Positions 53,555 through 61,989 of a DNA stretch of 64,000 nucleotides are shown piece after piece. This stretch comes from Phycisphaerales bacterium (GTDB lineage Bacteria > Planctomycetota > Phycisphaerae > Phycisphaerales > SM1A02). A program made the translations under genes and the position numbers. Below the pieces are notes generated by a model. That model ran no database searches and had not been told where the DNA came from. It saw nothing but the letters and a program-made list of their open reading frames with translations. The first letter of the stretch is position 1; each line of letters opens with the position of its first letter. Location of the stretch: NCBI GenBank assembly GCA_030749435.1, contig JASMKH010000003.1, positions 1 through 64,000 on the forward strand, given 5' to 3'.

Positions 53555-55105
53555 ATGGTCGACCAGATTGTCAGGAATGGGAGGGTGTGGAACGGTCGCC
53601 GGGATGGAGCGGAGCCGGGCGACATTCTGCTTCGCGGTGGTCGGGTCGTTGACATTGTTCGTTCGGGCTCGGGCCCGGATGGACCCGACGTGATCGACGT
53701 GCAAGGCGCCGTGGTGACACCGGGGCTTGTCGATGCGCACCTGCACCTGATGCTCGGGGCGGAGTCCTCGCTGCGGCTTGACCTCTCGCCGGTCCGCAGC
53801 CGGGCGGAGTTTGAGGCGGCCATCGAACGGGCGCACGAAGCGCTTCCGGATGATCGATGGCTGATCGCAACGGGTTGGAACGACACGCGATGGCCCGACC
53901 AGGAAGTCCCGGACATGTCATGGCTTCGTGGGGCTGGCGATCGGCCGGTTGTGTGCTGGCGATGTGACTGGCACTCGGTGCTCGTGAATGGGCCGGTGCT
54001 CAGCCAACTTGACCAATCCGCAGCCGGGGCTGGCGGCGGGGTGGTGCGGAAGGCCGCGGATGGGTCGCCAACCGGACTCCTGTCGGAAGCGGCGGCGTGG
54101 CAGTTCGTCGTGCCGCTGATTCCGCCGCTACCCGAAGACGCTCGGCGGGCGGCACTGGATCAGAGCCTTCAGGACCTTCTCAAGGTCGGGATCACTGCGG
54201 TGCGAACCATGGAGTACTGGCGTGACGTGGAGCGTCACCTCGCGCCGCGTGCAGACTCCATTCCGCTCAGGGTGTCAATCGTCGAACTGGATCGCGACCT
54301 TCCGCTGGTGCGGCGTACCGGGGTTCGGGAAACGAGTCGGTTTCGAGTTGGTGGGTGCAAGAGTTTCTTTGACGGAACACTCGGGTCGCGGACGGCCCGG
54401 CTGCGGACGCCCTATGCCGATGCCCCGAACTCACGCGGTATGTGGGTCGAGCACGCGCTGCGTGGCGAGGCGGCCAAGTGGTGCAGGGAAGTTACGGCGC
54501 TCGGGAGGTCGCAGGTGATTCACGCCATCGGAGACGAAGCACTCGGCCGGGCGATCTCGCTCCTTCGCGACGTGCCTGAGACGCAGTGTGCGACGATTGA
54601 ACACGCCGAGGTCGTGGCTCCGGAGGACCTTGCCCGGATGGGCGGCCTCAGGTTGAGCGTGCAGCCGACCCACCGGTCCGGAGATGCGATGATGGCTGAT
54701 GAACGACTCGGGCCGAGATCGCGATGGCTGCTGCCGATGCGTGACATGCTGGACGCAGGGGCCACGCTGTGTTTCGGAACCGACTGGCCGATCGTGCCGG
54801 TCGACCCGCTGGGGACCCTGCGGGCGGCGATCAAGGGAACGGATGATCGGGGGCGGCCGTTTCACGCCTCGCAGGCAGTCTCACCTGCCGAGGCCTTTCG
54901 AGCAGCGACGGTCCACGCATCGGAGGCCGCAGGGTTTCCCGCCGCGCTTGTGCCGGGCGGCCCCGGCGACTTTGTGGTGTGGGAGGGCAATCCTTTCGAG
55001 GATATTGGCCCCTGCGCGGTGCGGGCGACCTTCGTTGATGGGACACTGGTGGCCGGGTCGCTGCCTTCGGGGCCCCTCAGGAGGGACGAATGTCTGAGAG
55101 ATTGA
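53555..55105 (+). CDS. Amidohydrolase family protein (YtcJ-like)
   Basis: A 516-residue metal-dependent hydrolase. Zinc-binding HxH is in TPGLVDAHLHLML, and the other blocks (FDGTLGSRTARLRTPY, VIHAIGDEALGRA, IEHAEVV, FGTDWPIV) are typical of the YtcJ/amidohydrolase 3 group; substrate unknown. Start M at 53555 (MVDQIVRNGRVW) is favoured because family members begin this way; M at 53543 is a possibility. It ends with a 16-base overlap with moaC, so they may be cotranscribed. Confidence 0.85.
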   Translation: MVDQIVRNGRVWNGRRDGAEPGDILLRGGRVVDIVRSGSGPDGPDVIDVQGAVVTPGLVDAHLHLMLGAESSLRLDLSPVRSRAEFEAAIERAHEALPDDRWLIATGWNDTRWPDQEVPDMSWLRGAGDRPVVCWRCDWHSVLVNGPVLSQLDQSAAGAGGGVVRKAADGSPTGLLSEAAAWQFVVPLIPPLPEDARRAALDQSLQDLLKVGITAVRTMEYWRDVERHLAPRADSIPLRVSIVELDRDLPLVRRTGVRETSRFRVGGCKSFFDGTLGSRTARLRTPYADAPNSRGMWVEHALRGEAAKWCREVTALGRSQVIHAIGDEALGRAISLLRDVPETQCATIEHAEVVAPEDLARMGGLRLSVQPTHRSGDAMMADERLGPRSRWLLPMRDMLDAGATLCFGTDWPIVPVDPLGTLRAAIKGTDDRGRPFHASQAVSPAEAFRAATVHASEAAGFPAALVPGGPGDFVVWEGNPFEDIGPCAVRATFVDGTLVAGSLPSGPLRRDECLRD

Positions 55106-55548
55106 CGCATATTGACGAGCAGGGGCGGGCGAGCATGGTTGACGTGTCCTCGAAGCCTGTGGTCCACCGCCGAGCCGTGGCCGAGACGCGGTTCTGCGCC
55201 GCTGCGGAAACGCTCGACGCGGTCATGTCCGGGCAACTGCCCAAGGGTGAGGCCCTCGCGGTTGCGCGTATTGCCGGTATCCAAGCCGCCAAGCGGGTCG
55301 ATGCCCTGATTCCCCTGTGTCACACGTTGCCGCTCGAGCACGTCGAAGTTCGATTCGAGCGTGTGGACTCAGGCGTGATTCTGGTGGAGGCGACCGCAGT
55401 GGTGACGGCGCGGACGGGTGTCGAGATGGAGGCCTTGACGGCCGTGTCCGTGGCAGCCCTGACCCTGTGGGACATGACCAAGGCGGTGGACGCCGATCTC
55501 CGCATCGAAGGGACGCGGCTGGTGCTCAAGGACAAGTCGCCTGCGTGA
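55090..55548 (+). CDS. moaC: Cyclic pyranopterin monophosphate synthase
   Basis: A 152-residue enzyme of molybdenum cofactor synthesis. It has LTHIDEQGRASMVDVSSK, GIQAAKRVDALIPLCHTLPLEHV and VEMEALTAVSVAALTLWDMTKAVD, the diagnostic blocks. No other moa gene is in the window. ATG 55090 overlaps the amidohydrolase by 16 bases. It faces trpF with about 10 bases between the stops. Confidence 0.96.
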   Translation: MSERLTHIDEQGRASMVDVSSKPVVHRRAVAETRFCAAAETLDAVMSGQLPKGEALAVARIAGIQAAKRVDALIPLCHTLPLEHVEVRFERVDSGVILVEATAVVTARTGVEMEALTAVSVAALTLWDMTKAVDADLRIEGTRLVLKDKSPA

Positions 55549-55558
55549 TGCGGGGAGA

Positions 55559-56203
55559 TCAGTGCGGCGAGGCGGCGTGAACCGCCTCACAGAATGCCCG
55601 CATGCGGGCTGCATCCTTGACGCCGCGGGATGACTCCACGCCGCTGCTGACGTCGACACCCCAGGGACGCAGCGTTTGAATGGCCGCCCCGACCGTCTCG
55701 GGCGTGAGCCCGCCTGCGAGAATCCACGGTGTGCGGAGTGATGCGGCCAGCGGCGCCAGGGCAGCATGATCGAAGGGTTGCCCGCTCCCACCGCGGGGAC
55801 TGTCGATGAGGAGCAGTTGGACATTCGGGTCGGCGTCCCAGAAGGTGATGGCCTCGATGTCCCGATGCGGGACCGCCTTGATGACCGGGCCCATGAGCGC
55901 TGCCTGCGCGACCAGTGATTCGGACTCGCTGCCATGCAACTGAAGCCAGGCGGCGGGGCGGGCCTCAAGTTGGGCTGGGGCCGGGTTGACCATCAACGCG
56001 ATGGTGGCCAGCCGCTCGCCTGCGCAGGCCGCCAGGGCGGCCGCCTGCTCGGTCGAGACTGTACGCGGGGAGCCCTCTGCCAGTACCAGGCCGATGGCGT
56101 CGGCGCCCGCCTCAACGGCGGACTCAACATCCCCGGCGGTCTTCAGGCCGCAGATCTTGATTCGGACCGGGCCCGCGGCCCGCGGATTCCATTGGTGCCT
56201 CAC
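55559..56203 (-). CDS. trpF: Phosphoribosylanthranilate isomerase
   Basis: A 214-residue TIM-barrel enzyme of tryptophan synthesis. The motif VRIKICGLKTAGDVESAVEAGADAIGLV is diagnostic, and the general acid/base Cys and Asp are in KICGLK and GVDVSSGVE. GTG 56203 is the start, overlapping the rhomboid stop by 4 bases (GTGA), so it is translationally coupled to the rhomboid gene. Other trp genes are elsewhere except possibly the amidotransferase at 52.2 kb. Confidence 0.93.
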   Translation of the reverse strand: MRHQWNPRAAGPVRIKICGLKTAGDVESAVEAGADAIGLVLAEGSPRTVSTEQAAALAACAGERLATIALMVNPAPAQLEARPAAWLQLHGSESESLVAQAALMGPVIKAVPHRDIEAITFWDADPNVQLLLIDSPRGGSGQPFDHAALAPLAASLRTPWILAGGLTPETVGAAIQTLRPWGVDVSSGVESSRGVKDAARMRAFCEAVHAASPH

Positions 56204-57348
56204 CCCGTGGCCTCCCGCAGCAGCGTCTCGGCGAGCACGCGCCGCTTGTCGTCGAGCGCTTCGCCGAGCACGTTCCGCAGCAGCGGCACCGCTCGTTCCG
56301 GTTGGCCCAGCGAGCGCGTCAGGAGAAGACCGAGCAGCAAACGCACTTCGACTGCTTCACGGGAGGTGCCGTACCGCTGGAGATACCTGCCGTAGGCGTC
56401 GGCCGCCTCTTCGCTCTTTCCCCTGGCCTGAAAACAGTTGGCCAGCAGCAACTGATCGGCGGCGGGCATCGCCGCCTCTGGATCGGATGAGGCGCCTTCG
56501 CTCCAGGCGGCGAGGGCCTCGTCGATTCGATTGGACCGAAGGTGGCGGCGGGTCAGCGTGATGAACCCGGGCTGGGCTGGCGGGGGCGCGGCAGACTGCT
56601 GGGCGGGTGTGGTTGAGACCGTCTGGACCCACGCGCGGCGGCGTCGCCATCGTCTGATGAGCGCGGGCAGGTCGGTATCGCTCCGCTGCATGGCTGGCGT
56701 CGGGAGGAGCAGGAGGGCTGTCAGGCCCCCCCAGAGGTATCCGGCGAGATGCGCCACGTGGGCCACGCCCCGGTCCGTGAGGCCGGCCCAGCCAGCGAGA
56801 TCCATCGCGATCCAGAAGCCGATGATCCACAACGCAGGAATCATCCAGATACGAATGAGGATGAAGATCACGAGAACACGCACCCGGCAGGTCGGGGCGA
56901 GCACCATGAATGCCCCGGCCAGGGCGCCCACCATCCCGCTTGCTCCGATCACCGGGGCCGGGCTCGAGAGCGTGTGGGCGAGCCCGGCAACAACGCCCCC
57001 GAGCAGCGCAAAGCACGCGAATCCGAGCCGGCCCATGCGGCTCTCGACGGCACCTCCGAAAACCCACAGACACATGAGATTTAGTCCGATGTGAAGGAGT
57101 CTCCAGATGGCGTGACGCTCGCCTTCCAGAAGCGGGTTGTCGTGGGCGAACTGGTAGGTGATCGTCTGCCACCAATGGAAGTCGATCGACGAAAGCGCCA
57201 TCTGATCCAGAATGGCGATTGCCACCTCTTGGTTGACCAACCCCACCGCGAGGACGCCGAGGTAGGCCAGCATCATCGCGATGACGAGCCCCTCCGTGAT
57301 CACCGGTCGGCGGCGGCTGAACAGGTCTGTCCCGAGAAGGATGAACAT
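56200..57348 (-). CDS. Rhomboid family intramembrane serine protease with TPR-like tail
   Basis: A 382-residue protein. Catalytic Ser is in VIGASGMVGALAG (about 138-145), and the catalytic His in GVAHVAHLAGYLWGGLTALL. The oxyanion region is LLHIGLNLMCLWVFG. There are about six transmembrane helices (residues 15-225), then a soluble C-terminal part (about 260-382) with helical repeats of TPR type (LLANCFQARGKSEEAADAYGRYLQ). The tail is a common bacterial addition. Its ATG at 57348 is divergent from gltA. Confidence 0.88.
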   Translation of the reverse strand: MFILLGTDLFSRRRPVITEGLVIAMMLAYLGVLAVGLVNQEVAIAILDQMALSSIDFHWWQTITYQFAHDNPLLEGERHAIWRLLHIGLNLMCLWVFGGAVESRMGRLGFACFALLGGVVAGLAHTLSSPAPVIGASGMVGALAGAFMVLAPTCRVRVLVIFILIRIWMIPALWIIGFWIAMDLAGWAGLTDRGVAHVAHLAGYLWGGLTALLLLPTPAMQRSDTDLPALIRRWRRRRAWVQTVSTTPAQQSAAPPPAQPGFITLTRRHLRSNRIDEALAAWSEGASSDPEAAMPAADQLLLANCFQARGKSEEAADAYGRYLQRYGTSREAVEVRLLLGLLLTRSLGQPERAVPLLRNVLGEALDDKRRVLAETLLREATG

Positions 57349-57462
57349 GGGGCGTCAGTGTATGGCAATGGGCAACATCTTCCCCCGCAGTCTCGATACA
57401 ATCGCCGTTCCCAAGGCCGCGGAGGGCCGGGGCCGCAATTTGGGTTTCAGGGAGTACGAGCG

Positions 57463-58611
57463 ATGCCGGATGCCACAGCGACGATGACCATGGACAAGGG
57501 ACTCGACCACACGATTATCGGTGAGTCGACCAAGTCCTTCATTGATGGGCAAAAGGGTGTGCTTGAGTATGTCGGAATCGATATCGACACGCTGGCTCGA
57601 AACTCAACATTCGAGGAGACGTGCTTCCTGCTCCTGAATGATCGCCTTCCCCGCGAGTCTGAGTTGCAGGCCTTCACTGCTCGGCTTCGAGGGGAGTACG
57701 ACCTCTCGGAGCGGATGTGGGCCGCCGTCAAGGCGCTGCCCCTGGACGCTCCGCCGATGCATGTGCTTCAGACGATGGTTGCGATGTTGGCGTTGGAGGA
57801 TCCGACCTGCGATGACCAGTCCCGCGAGGCGGAGGAGGCCAAGGCGATTCGCGTGCTCGCCGCGACGCCAGCGATCATCGCCAACTTCGACCGTCTGCGT
57901 CGCGGACTGGAGATCGTGAAGCCCGATCGCGGCGACAACGTCGCGACGTCGTTCCTGCGGATGCTCACGGGAGAGACGCCGGGTGAGGCGAGCGCCAAGG
58001 CACTGGACGTCTGCCTGATTCTGCACGCAGACCATGGCATCAACGCATCGACGTTTGCGACGATGGTCGTCATGGGCACCGAGAGCGACATGTACTCGGC
58101 AATCACCGCAGCCATCGGGACACTGAGAGGCCCGCTGCACGGTGGCGCCAATGAACGCGTCATGCACATGCTTCAGGGGATCGACGGCGTTGATGCGGTC
58201 GAGGACTTCGTGCTGGGGCGGTTGTCCCGCAAGGAGAAGGTCCCGGGCTTCGGGCACCGCGTGTACAAGGCGATCGATCCTCGGGCGACCTATCTCAAGA
58301 CATTCGCCGAATCCATCGCGTCCGAAACGGGCAACGAGGACTTGTTCCGCATGAGCCGTCAGATCGAGGAGATCATGGAAGCGCATGTCGGTGGCAAGGG
58401 AATCCACCCCAATGTCGACTTCTACTCCGCGACGACCTACTTCTCGCTCGGTCTCGGCATCGACCTGTTCACACCGATTTTCGCCATGAGCCGGAACGCG
58501 GGCTGGGCGGCGCATGCCCTTGAGCGGTTCGACGACAATCGACTCATCCGACCGCGGTGTCAGTACACGGGCCCCCACGATGCCGCCTACGTCGCGATGG
58601 ACGATCGGTGA
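57463..58611 (+). CDS. gltA: Citrate synthase
   Basis: A 382-residue TCA-cycle enzyme. Catalytic residues are visible: His in LILHADHGINAS, His in GPLHGGANERVM, and the catalytic Asp further on near PNVDFYS; GFGHRVYK is the canonical citrate-binding segment. CAGGGAG precedes ATG 57463. The length is that of the bacterial type without the N-terminal regulatory domain. It is convergent with the following secreted protein gene. Confidence 0.95.
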   Translation: MPDATATMTMDKGLDHTIIGESTKSFIDGQKGVLEYVGIDIDTLARNSTFEETCFLLLNDRLPRESELQAFTARLRGEYDLSERMWAAVKALPLDAPPMHVLQTMVAMLALEDPTCDDQSREAEEAKAIRVLAATPAIIANFDRLRRGLEIVKPDRGDNVATSFLRMLTGETPGEASAKALDVCLILHADHGINASTFATMVVMGTESDMYSAITAAIGTLRGPLHGGANERVMHMLQGIDGVDAVEDFVLGRLSRKEKVPGFGHRVYKAIDPRATYLKTFAESIASETGNEDLFRMSRQIEEIMEAHVGGKGIHPNVDFYSATTYFSLGLGIDLFTPIFAMSRNAGWAAHALERFDDNRLIRPRCQYTGPHDAAYVAMDDR

Positions 58612-58623
58612 AACAGACGGGGG

Positions 58624-60897
58624 TCACTGGGGGTAGACGATCACTCGGTCGTGGACGAGCATGACCACGTCGTGCGCCCCGTCACCCGTGACATCGGCGA
58701 TGGCGATCTGTCGCGGTTGAAACTCGCGCTTGTCACCGCCGTGGAACAGCCGTGACTCGTAAATCTGAAATCCCGTGGCATGGAGCATCGTGCCGCTCTT
58801 GTCGAAGGTGAAGAGTTCCATCATCTGCTCGCCTGCGTCGAGTGCCACCATGTCGCCGTATCCGTCCGAGTTGACGTCACCGACGGCCAGTTCGTGCGGG
58901 ACGTGGTCGTCAAGTGAGCTCCTCCACGAAGCGGTTTCCTTGAGCGCTCTGCGGGTTCCGCCCAGCGGGATGACTGCGAAACCATCTTCGCCCACCGTGA
59001 GGACACCAGGGACGTTGCCCGAGAACTGGCCTGCAGCGAGTGGCCCCGGTGTGAAACCCCTGATGCGAAGCGTCTCCGACTGGTGCCAGTCCTCGCCGTC
59101 CTTGTCAGCTGCAAAGACGAGGATACGGTCGTTGTCCTTGTCGGCGGCTACCAGCATCCCGTCCAGCGGCGTCACGGAGATCAGATTGCTGTCCGGATCG
59201 TCGGCGTTGAACTGGCGAACGACGCGCCACTCACCGCCGTCGTCTGCGCGTTCAAACCGAACTGCTCTGACGAAGTTCCCATTTGCAATGAGCAGCTCTT
59301 CGGTGCCGTCTGCGTTCACGTCCAGCGCTGCGGTGTTGTCATCACCCGCCGCGTCCACCAGTCCGTACTGGCCCATGTCCTCCTTCTCGAGCACGGTGAA
59401 CCCACCGTCCGCCTCCGGGTCGGCGAGGAGCAGCATCATGGGGCGGTCGCGGGTCAGTACGAGGATGTCCCGCTTTCCGTCCTGATCGACGTCGATGGAC
59501 TCGATGTGATCGGGCTTGCGACTCAGAGATCCGATGTCGATCGAGGTCAGCGACTCGGAGTCGAGATCGACGAGGTCAAGCATGTAGTCCCGCTTTTTAT
59601 TCGAGACGATCGCCGCATGCGGCCCCTCGTCGAGATGAACCACGTTCATGGCGACGGGTTGGTGCCCTGCCGAAACGGGCAGCGGTTTTGGGAACTCGAG
59701 TGTCCCGGCGGCGAGCGGTGTGCGGCCCACGATGCCTTCTTCGGCAGACATGACCAGAAGTTCGGCCGATCGGTCACCCGTGGCGGGAACGCTGGCAATC
59801 GCGCTGATGTCGGAGAGGCTCGGGGAGGTCTCTGCTGCCATCAGGCCACCCGTGTCGGCCTGCCGATACACCGACAGCGCATTCGACCGAGTGTCTGCGG
59901 CGATGACGTCGCTCCGTCCGTCCGCGTCCGCGTCGATGACGGTCCAGGCCCGCTTGCGTTGCCCAGGATCCGGAAAGCCGTACACGGTGAACGCAGCATC
60001 CCTGTCGCCCCCGGACTCGACTCGCTCTTCGTTCAGTCGATACATGACGATTCGCCGCGCATTGCGTTCGATCACTGCAATGTCCGAAGCCGGCGTGCCG
60101 GGGCGACCGACGGCTTCGAACTCATAGATCGGAGGCATCTCGAAGATGGTCTGAGGTCCAGGCTCGACGCCCGACTCGCCTCGCCGCCCGAACCAGATGC
60201 GAATCGGTGCGGGATCATCGGGGCTGATGCCTGCAAGGTCCATCATGCCGTCGCCGTCGTAGTCCGCGAGAACGATGGCGAGAATGGACACGCCTGCGGG
60301 ATAGCGTTTCATCGTGCCGAGTGTGAATCCGTGAAGCGGCCACATGGCCGGCTCGCCAGCCACGACGGAGACCAACTGGGGATGGCCGTCGCCGGAATAG
60401 TCGGTGATGGTGAAGGCGGATGCGGTTGCAGCGAGTTTCGGGACATCCCGCCGCGCCTCAAACCGAAATGACCCCGGCTGGGTCTGTTTGAGGAAGACGA
60501 CACGTCCGGGAGGCCCCGCCGCTACCAGATCGTCAAGCCCGTCCCCGTTGAGATCGCAGGTGGCCATGGCGGCGATGGCATCGGCGACGGGGACGAGAAT
60601 GCGTTCGAACTGCCAGTGATCGGGGAACTCGTTGATGTCCCTGGGCATCTCGACCGGGTCGTTCGGGGATGCGTTCGGCCGCTGGCGGAGAATCTCAATC
60701 CGACTTCGATGATTGTTGGCGACCACGATGTCGACCAGCCCATCGCCGTCGATATCCGTCGTGATCATCGGCCCTGGGCCCTCGCCGATCGGAATCACTT
60801 CGAGTCCGGAGAACCCGAAGTAGTCCGCAAGTTCGGGGGCGTCACCGCTTCCGGGCAGCGTGGCGATCAGGGCGAGAGCGATACTGGGGAGGGGCAT
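58624..60897 (-). CDS. Secreted FG-GAP/VCBS-repeat protein
   Basis: A 757-residue protein. Signal peptide-like MPLPSIALALIATLPGSG is followed by repeated calcium-loop blades: DIDGDGLVDIVVANN, DLNGDGLDDLVAAG, DYDGDGMMDLAGISP, DADADGRSDVIAAD, DVDQDGKRDILVLT, DVNADGTEELLIAN and DVNSDGYGDMVALD, ending IADVTGDGAHDVVMLVHDRVIVYP. This is a secreted multi-bladed propeller. Its partner is unknown. GGAG precedes ATG 60897. No dockerin tail is present. Confidence 0.75.
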   Translation of the reverse strand: MPLPSIALALIATLPGSGDAPELADYFGFSGLEVIPIGEGPGPMITTDIDGDGLVDIVVANNHRSRIEILRQRPNASPNDPVEMPRDINEFPDHWQFERILVPVADAIAAMATCDLNGDGLDDLVAAGPPGRVVFLKQTQPGSFRFEARRDVPKLAATASAFTITDYSGDGHPQLVSVVAGEPAMWPLHGFTLGTMKRYPAGVSILAIVLADYDGDGMMDLAGISPDDPAPIRIWFGRRGESGVEPGPQTIFEMPPIYEFEAVGRPGTPASDIAVIERNARRIVMYRLNEERVESGGDRDAAFTVYGFPDPGQRKRAWTVIDADADGRSDVIAADTRSNALSVYRQADTGGLMAAETSPSLSDISAIASVPATGDRSAELLVMSAEEGIVGRTPLAAGTLEFPKPLPVSAGHQPVAMNVVHLDEGPHAAIVSNKKRDYMLDLVDLDSESLTSIDIGSLSRKPDHIESIDVDQDGKRDILVLTRDRPMMLLLADPEADGGFTVLEKEDMGQYGLVDAAGDDNTAALDVNADGTEELLIANGNFVRAVRFERADDGGEWRVVRQFNADDPDSNLISVTPLDGMLVAADKDNDRILVFAADKDGEDWHQSETLRIRGFTPGPLAAGQFSGNVPGVLTVGEDGFAVIPLGGTRRALKETASWRSSLDDHVPHELAVGDVNSDGYGDMVALDAGEQMMELFTFDKSGTMLHATGFQIYESRLFHGGDKREFQPRQIAIADVTGDGAHDVVMLVHDRVIVYPQ

Positions 60898-61041
60898 GCG
60901 TGGGTCTCCGGTTGGGGTGGCATGGTAGCCCTCCAATGAGACGCTCGCGTCGGTGTCAGGGGGTGGCAGGCGGGCTGATGCGTCCGGCGCCGGTTGCCGG
61001 AACCGGGCTACCATGGTTCGCAGTCTGTCAGGAGAACTCGC

Positions 61042-61989
61042 ATGGTGATGCGGATGTCGTTGTGTCTTGTCCTGTTCGGAGCGGTCGGAAACGCAGCCTC
61101 GGACGTGGTCGTGCTCGGTCAGGGTGGGGCGCTTCACGGGGAAGTGGTCAAGCAGGATGCCCGCAACCTGTGGATCGATGTCGGTCCCACGATCGTGAAG
61201 ATCGACAACAACGATGTGGTCGATGTGCGGGTCAGCGACCCGACCGAAACCGGGGGGGCCACTCGGGAATCCATCTTTCACACCATCGACCAGACGCCTG
61301 AACTGAGCATTCGTCAGCAGGCTGCGAGGGTCAAGCCCTCAGTCGTGCTGGTGAAGACGCCATCCGGGACGGGATCGGGCGTGATCGTGAACGAGGAAGG
61401 TCATGTCGTGACGAACGCCCACGTCATTCAGGGAGAGAAAGACCTTCGGCTCGTCATCTGGAGCCCGAGGGAGGACGGTACGCTGGCACGAAGAACGATC
61501 GAGGACATCGAGATCGAAGCAGTCAACGACCACCTGGATCTGGCACTGCTCAAGCTTCCATCCGACGATGGCGAGCAGTTTCCCTGGGTTCCGCTCGAAG
61601 CGTGGGAGTCGATCGAGGTCGGGCAGCCGGTCTTCGCAATCGGCAACCCGCTCGGTCTGGAGCAGACGACGAGTCAGGGGGTCGTGTCAACGACGCAGCG
61701 CAGTTTCGACGGGTTGACGTACATCCAGACAGATGCCGCCATCAATCCGGGCAACTCGGGAGGTCCGCTCTTCAATGTTGGCGGTGAGGTGGTGGGCATC
61801 ACCAACATGGGCATTCTGGGCGGCGAGGCGTTGGGCTTTGCCATTCCCACCCGGTATGTGAAGGACTTTCTCCGGAACCGCGAGGCATTCTCCTACGACG
61901 CCTCAAACCCGAATACCGGGCATCGATACCACACGCCTCCGCCGAGGCTGAACGCAGGCACCGCAGCGGTGCTGGAGGCGACCCCATGA
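61042..61989 (+). CDS. Secreted trypsin-like serine protease (Deg family without PDZ)
   Basis: A 315-residue protein. There is a signal peptide (SLCLVLFGAVGNAAS), a small domain (25-95) with DVVVLGQGGALHGEVV, then a chymotrypsin-fold protease with the triad His in VVTNAHVIQG, Asp in HLDLALLKL and Ser in INPGNSGGPLF. The C-terminal tail is about 30 residues and lacks the PDZ domain of DegP. The substrate is unknown. CAGGAGAACTCGC precedes ATG 61042. It overlaps the following gene by 4 bases (ATGA), so both are coupled. Confidence 0.88.
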   Translation: MVMRMSLCLVLFGAVGNAASDVVVLGQGGALHGEVVKQDARNLWIDVGPTIVKIDNNDVVDVRVSDPTETGGATRESIFHTIDQTPELSIRQQAARVKPSVVLVKTPSGTGSGVIVNEEGHVVTNAHVIQGEKDLRLVIWSPREDGTLARRTIEDIEIEAVNDHLDLALLKLPSDDGEQFPWVPLEAWESIEVGQPVFAIGNPLGLEQTTSQGVVSTTQRSFDGLTYIQTDAAINPGNSGGPLFNVGGEVVGITNMGILGGEALGFAIPTRYVKDFLRNREAFSYDASNPNTGHRYHTPPPRLNAGTAAVLEATP